From Membranipora membranacea (lineage: Eukaryota; Bryozoa; Gymnolaemata; Cheilostomatida; Membraniporidae), in the NCBI GenBank assembly GCA_914767715.1, contig OU612072.1, forward strand, positions 4,340,001-4,404,000: a stretch of DNA of 64,000 nt, read 5' to 3'. Below the pieces are notes generated by a model, which did no database searches, was not told the origin of the DNA, and was given only the letters and a program-made list of their open reading frames with translations. The position numbers and the translations under genes are program-made. Of the stretch, positions 63,242-64,000 are shown piece after piece; within the stretch, counting starts at the first letter, position 1; each line of letters opens with the position of its first letter.

Positions 63242-64000
63242 CTGTAAATACAAATCAAAGTTCTAGTAAGTTGTGATTCTCAATGTGCAGCAGCTATTTC
63301 TGCATTAGGGAGTGGGAGGACTTGATTGTCTTCCTGGACAGCGTGGTGACATCAGAAGACATCTCCACAATATGAAGTTGTAGGCTAGGGGAGCTACTGT
63401 GAAAACAACCGAATATGTCAGAGCAACCTTTACTATTTGGTATTAGAACAATTATATTCCTTCATTGAATGGAGAGGGATACTAATAATGCTATGTATCA
63501 AGGTGCCCTGACAAGTGAAGGCGCACCTATTAAGTTGCCACTGGTAATCTGGCATGGTGCCTCCATACCCAAATTTTCCTGAGAAGGAAACAACTTGTTC
63601 TTATTTGGTAAAGGGTTGTTTTGGTATGTGTATGCATGTCCCTGCTGGTCTATCTATCTGTCTATTTGAATAGTTTGGGACTGTGGGGATAATAGCAAGG
63701 GAGAAGATGAAGTGATTGTCAGAGAGTTTGACAACAATGCCAGGAGTTGTGCCCTCATGGCTGTTAGTTGCACTTTTTAGACAGCGATTATGAAGTATGA
63801 TTTGCTCAGAACTCATACAATGTACTTTTTAGTCTCATTTAGCAGCTCATTAACACCTTTTTCATCAAGCAGTTTGGAAATTTTTGAAGGGATATCACTT
63901 TAATGGCTTGGTTCATTGATTTGACCGCTTACAACTTGCAAAGCTACTTTTCTTGTACCCGAAAAAAAGGGCCTGAATATTCAATGAAAACCCTAAATTT
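63242..64000. other. Receptor upstream intron or 5' region
   Basis: No first exon with initiator Met, N-glycosylation sites and matching donor phase could be picked. The N terminus may lie beyond the window. Confidence 0.4.

Noticed and set aside
63601-63816. 71-residue minus-strand frame as receptor N terminus
   Set aside because: No N-glycosylation sequon, and no donor of the needed phase stands out.
1-64000. CRISPR arrays, operons, riboswitches or rRNA genes
   Set aside because: Nothing of the kind; the window is intron-containing animal DNA.

Overview
This is nuclear DNA of an animal: AT-rich, intron-dense, with GT-AG introns, many short interspersed repeats and no bacterial-style gene packing. 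A muscarinic acetylcholine receptor points to a bilaterian. The conodipine-like phospholipase A2, ADAM protease and ankyrin-caspase fit an invertebrate, perhaps a lophotrochozoan, but the phylum is a guess. Exon boundaries were worked out by hand from splice consensus, reading-frame phase and paralog comparison. For each complete gene the phases close without a gap.

Layout: (1) 426-3929, plus strand: a complete ankyrin-repeat/caspase-like gene (658 aa). (2) 3.9-13.3 kb: repeat territory with diverged tandem units, fold-back elements, a decayed LINE, SINEs, a hAT-type element with intact 8-bp target duplication, microsatellites and a GC-rich minisatellite. (3) 13.7-16.2 kb, minus strand: a compact four-exon secreted phospholipase A2 of the conodipine type (135 aa), too fragmented to show as a long open frame. 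(4) 16.9-22.8 kb, minus: a complete eight-exon membrane-anchored ADAM metalloprotease-disintegrin (783 aa), one intron apparently of GC-AG type. (5) 25.4-54.9 kb, minus: a tandem array of ANL-superfamily adenylate-forming (acyl-CoA synthetase-like) genes. Copy A (584 aa, 14 exons) and copy B (600 aa, 14 exons) are complete. Copy C has an intact frame over exons 2-14 but no first exon, and begins 61 bp beyond the stop of B. A decayed copy D lies between A and B. (6) 58.0-63.2 kb, minus: a muscarinic acetylcholine receptor, seven coding exons from TM1 to the C terminus; the N-terminal exon was not found.

The most unusual locus is the ANL array. B has lost the stop position shared by A and C. 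B exon 1 and B exon 13 both end in the phase that C exon 2 needs. B and C could therefore make alternative products from one first exon, or a double-domain protein. All copies deviate from the ANL consensus at hinge and catalytic motifs. Introns in the array carry a family of TTAA-flanked elements, a TAA-flanked element and a second hAT-type element with perfect TAAGTAAG duplication.

The genes share no obvious pathway; this looks like an ordinary eukaryotic neighbourhood shaped by tandem duplication and non-autonomous transposons.
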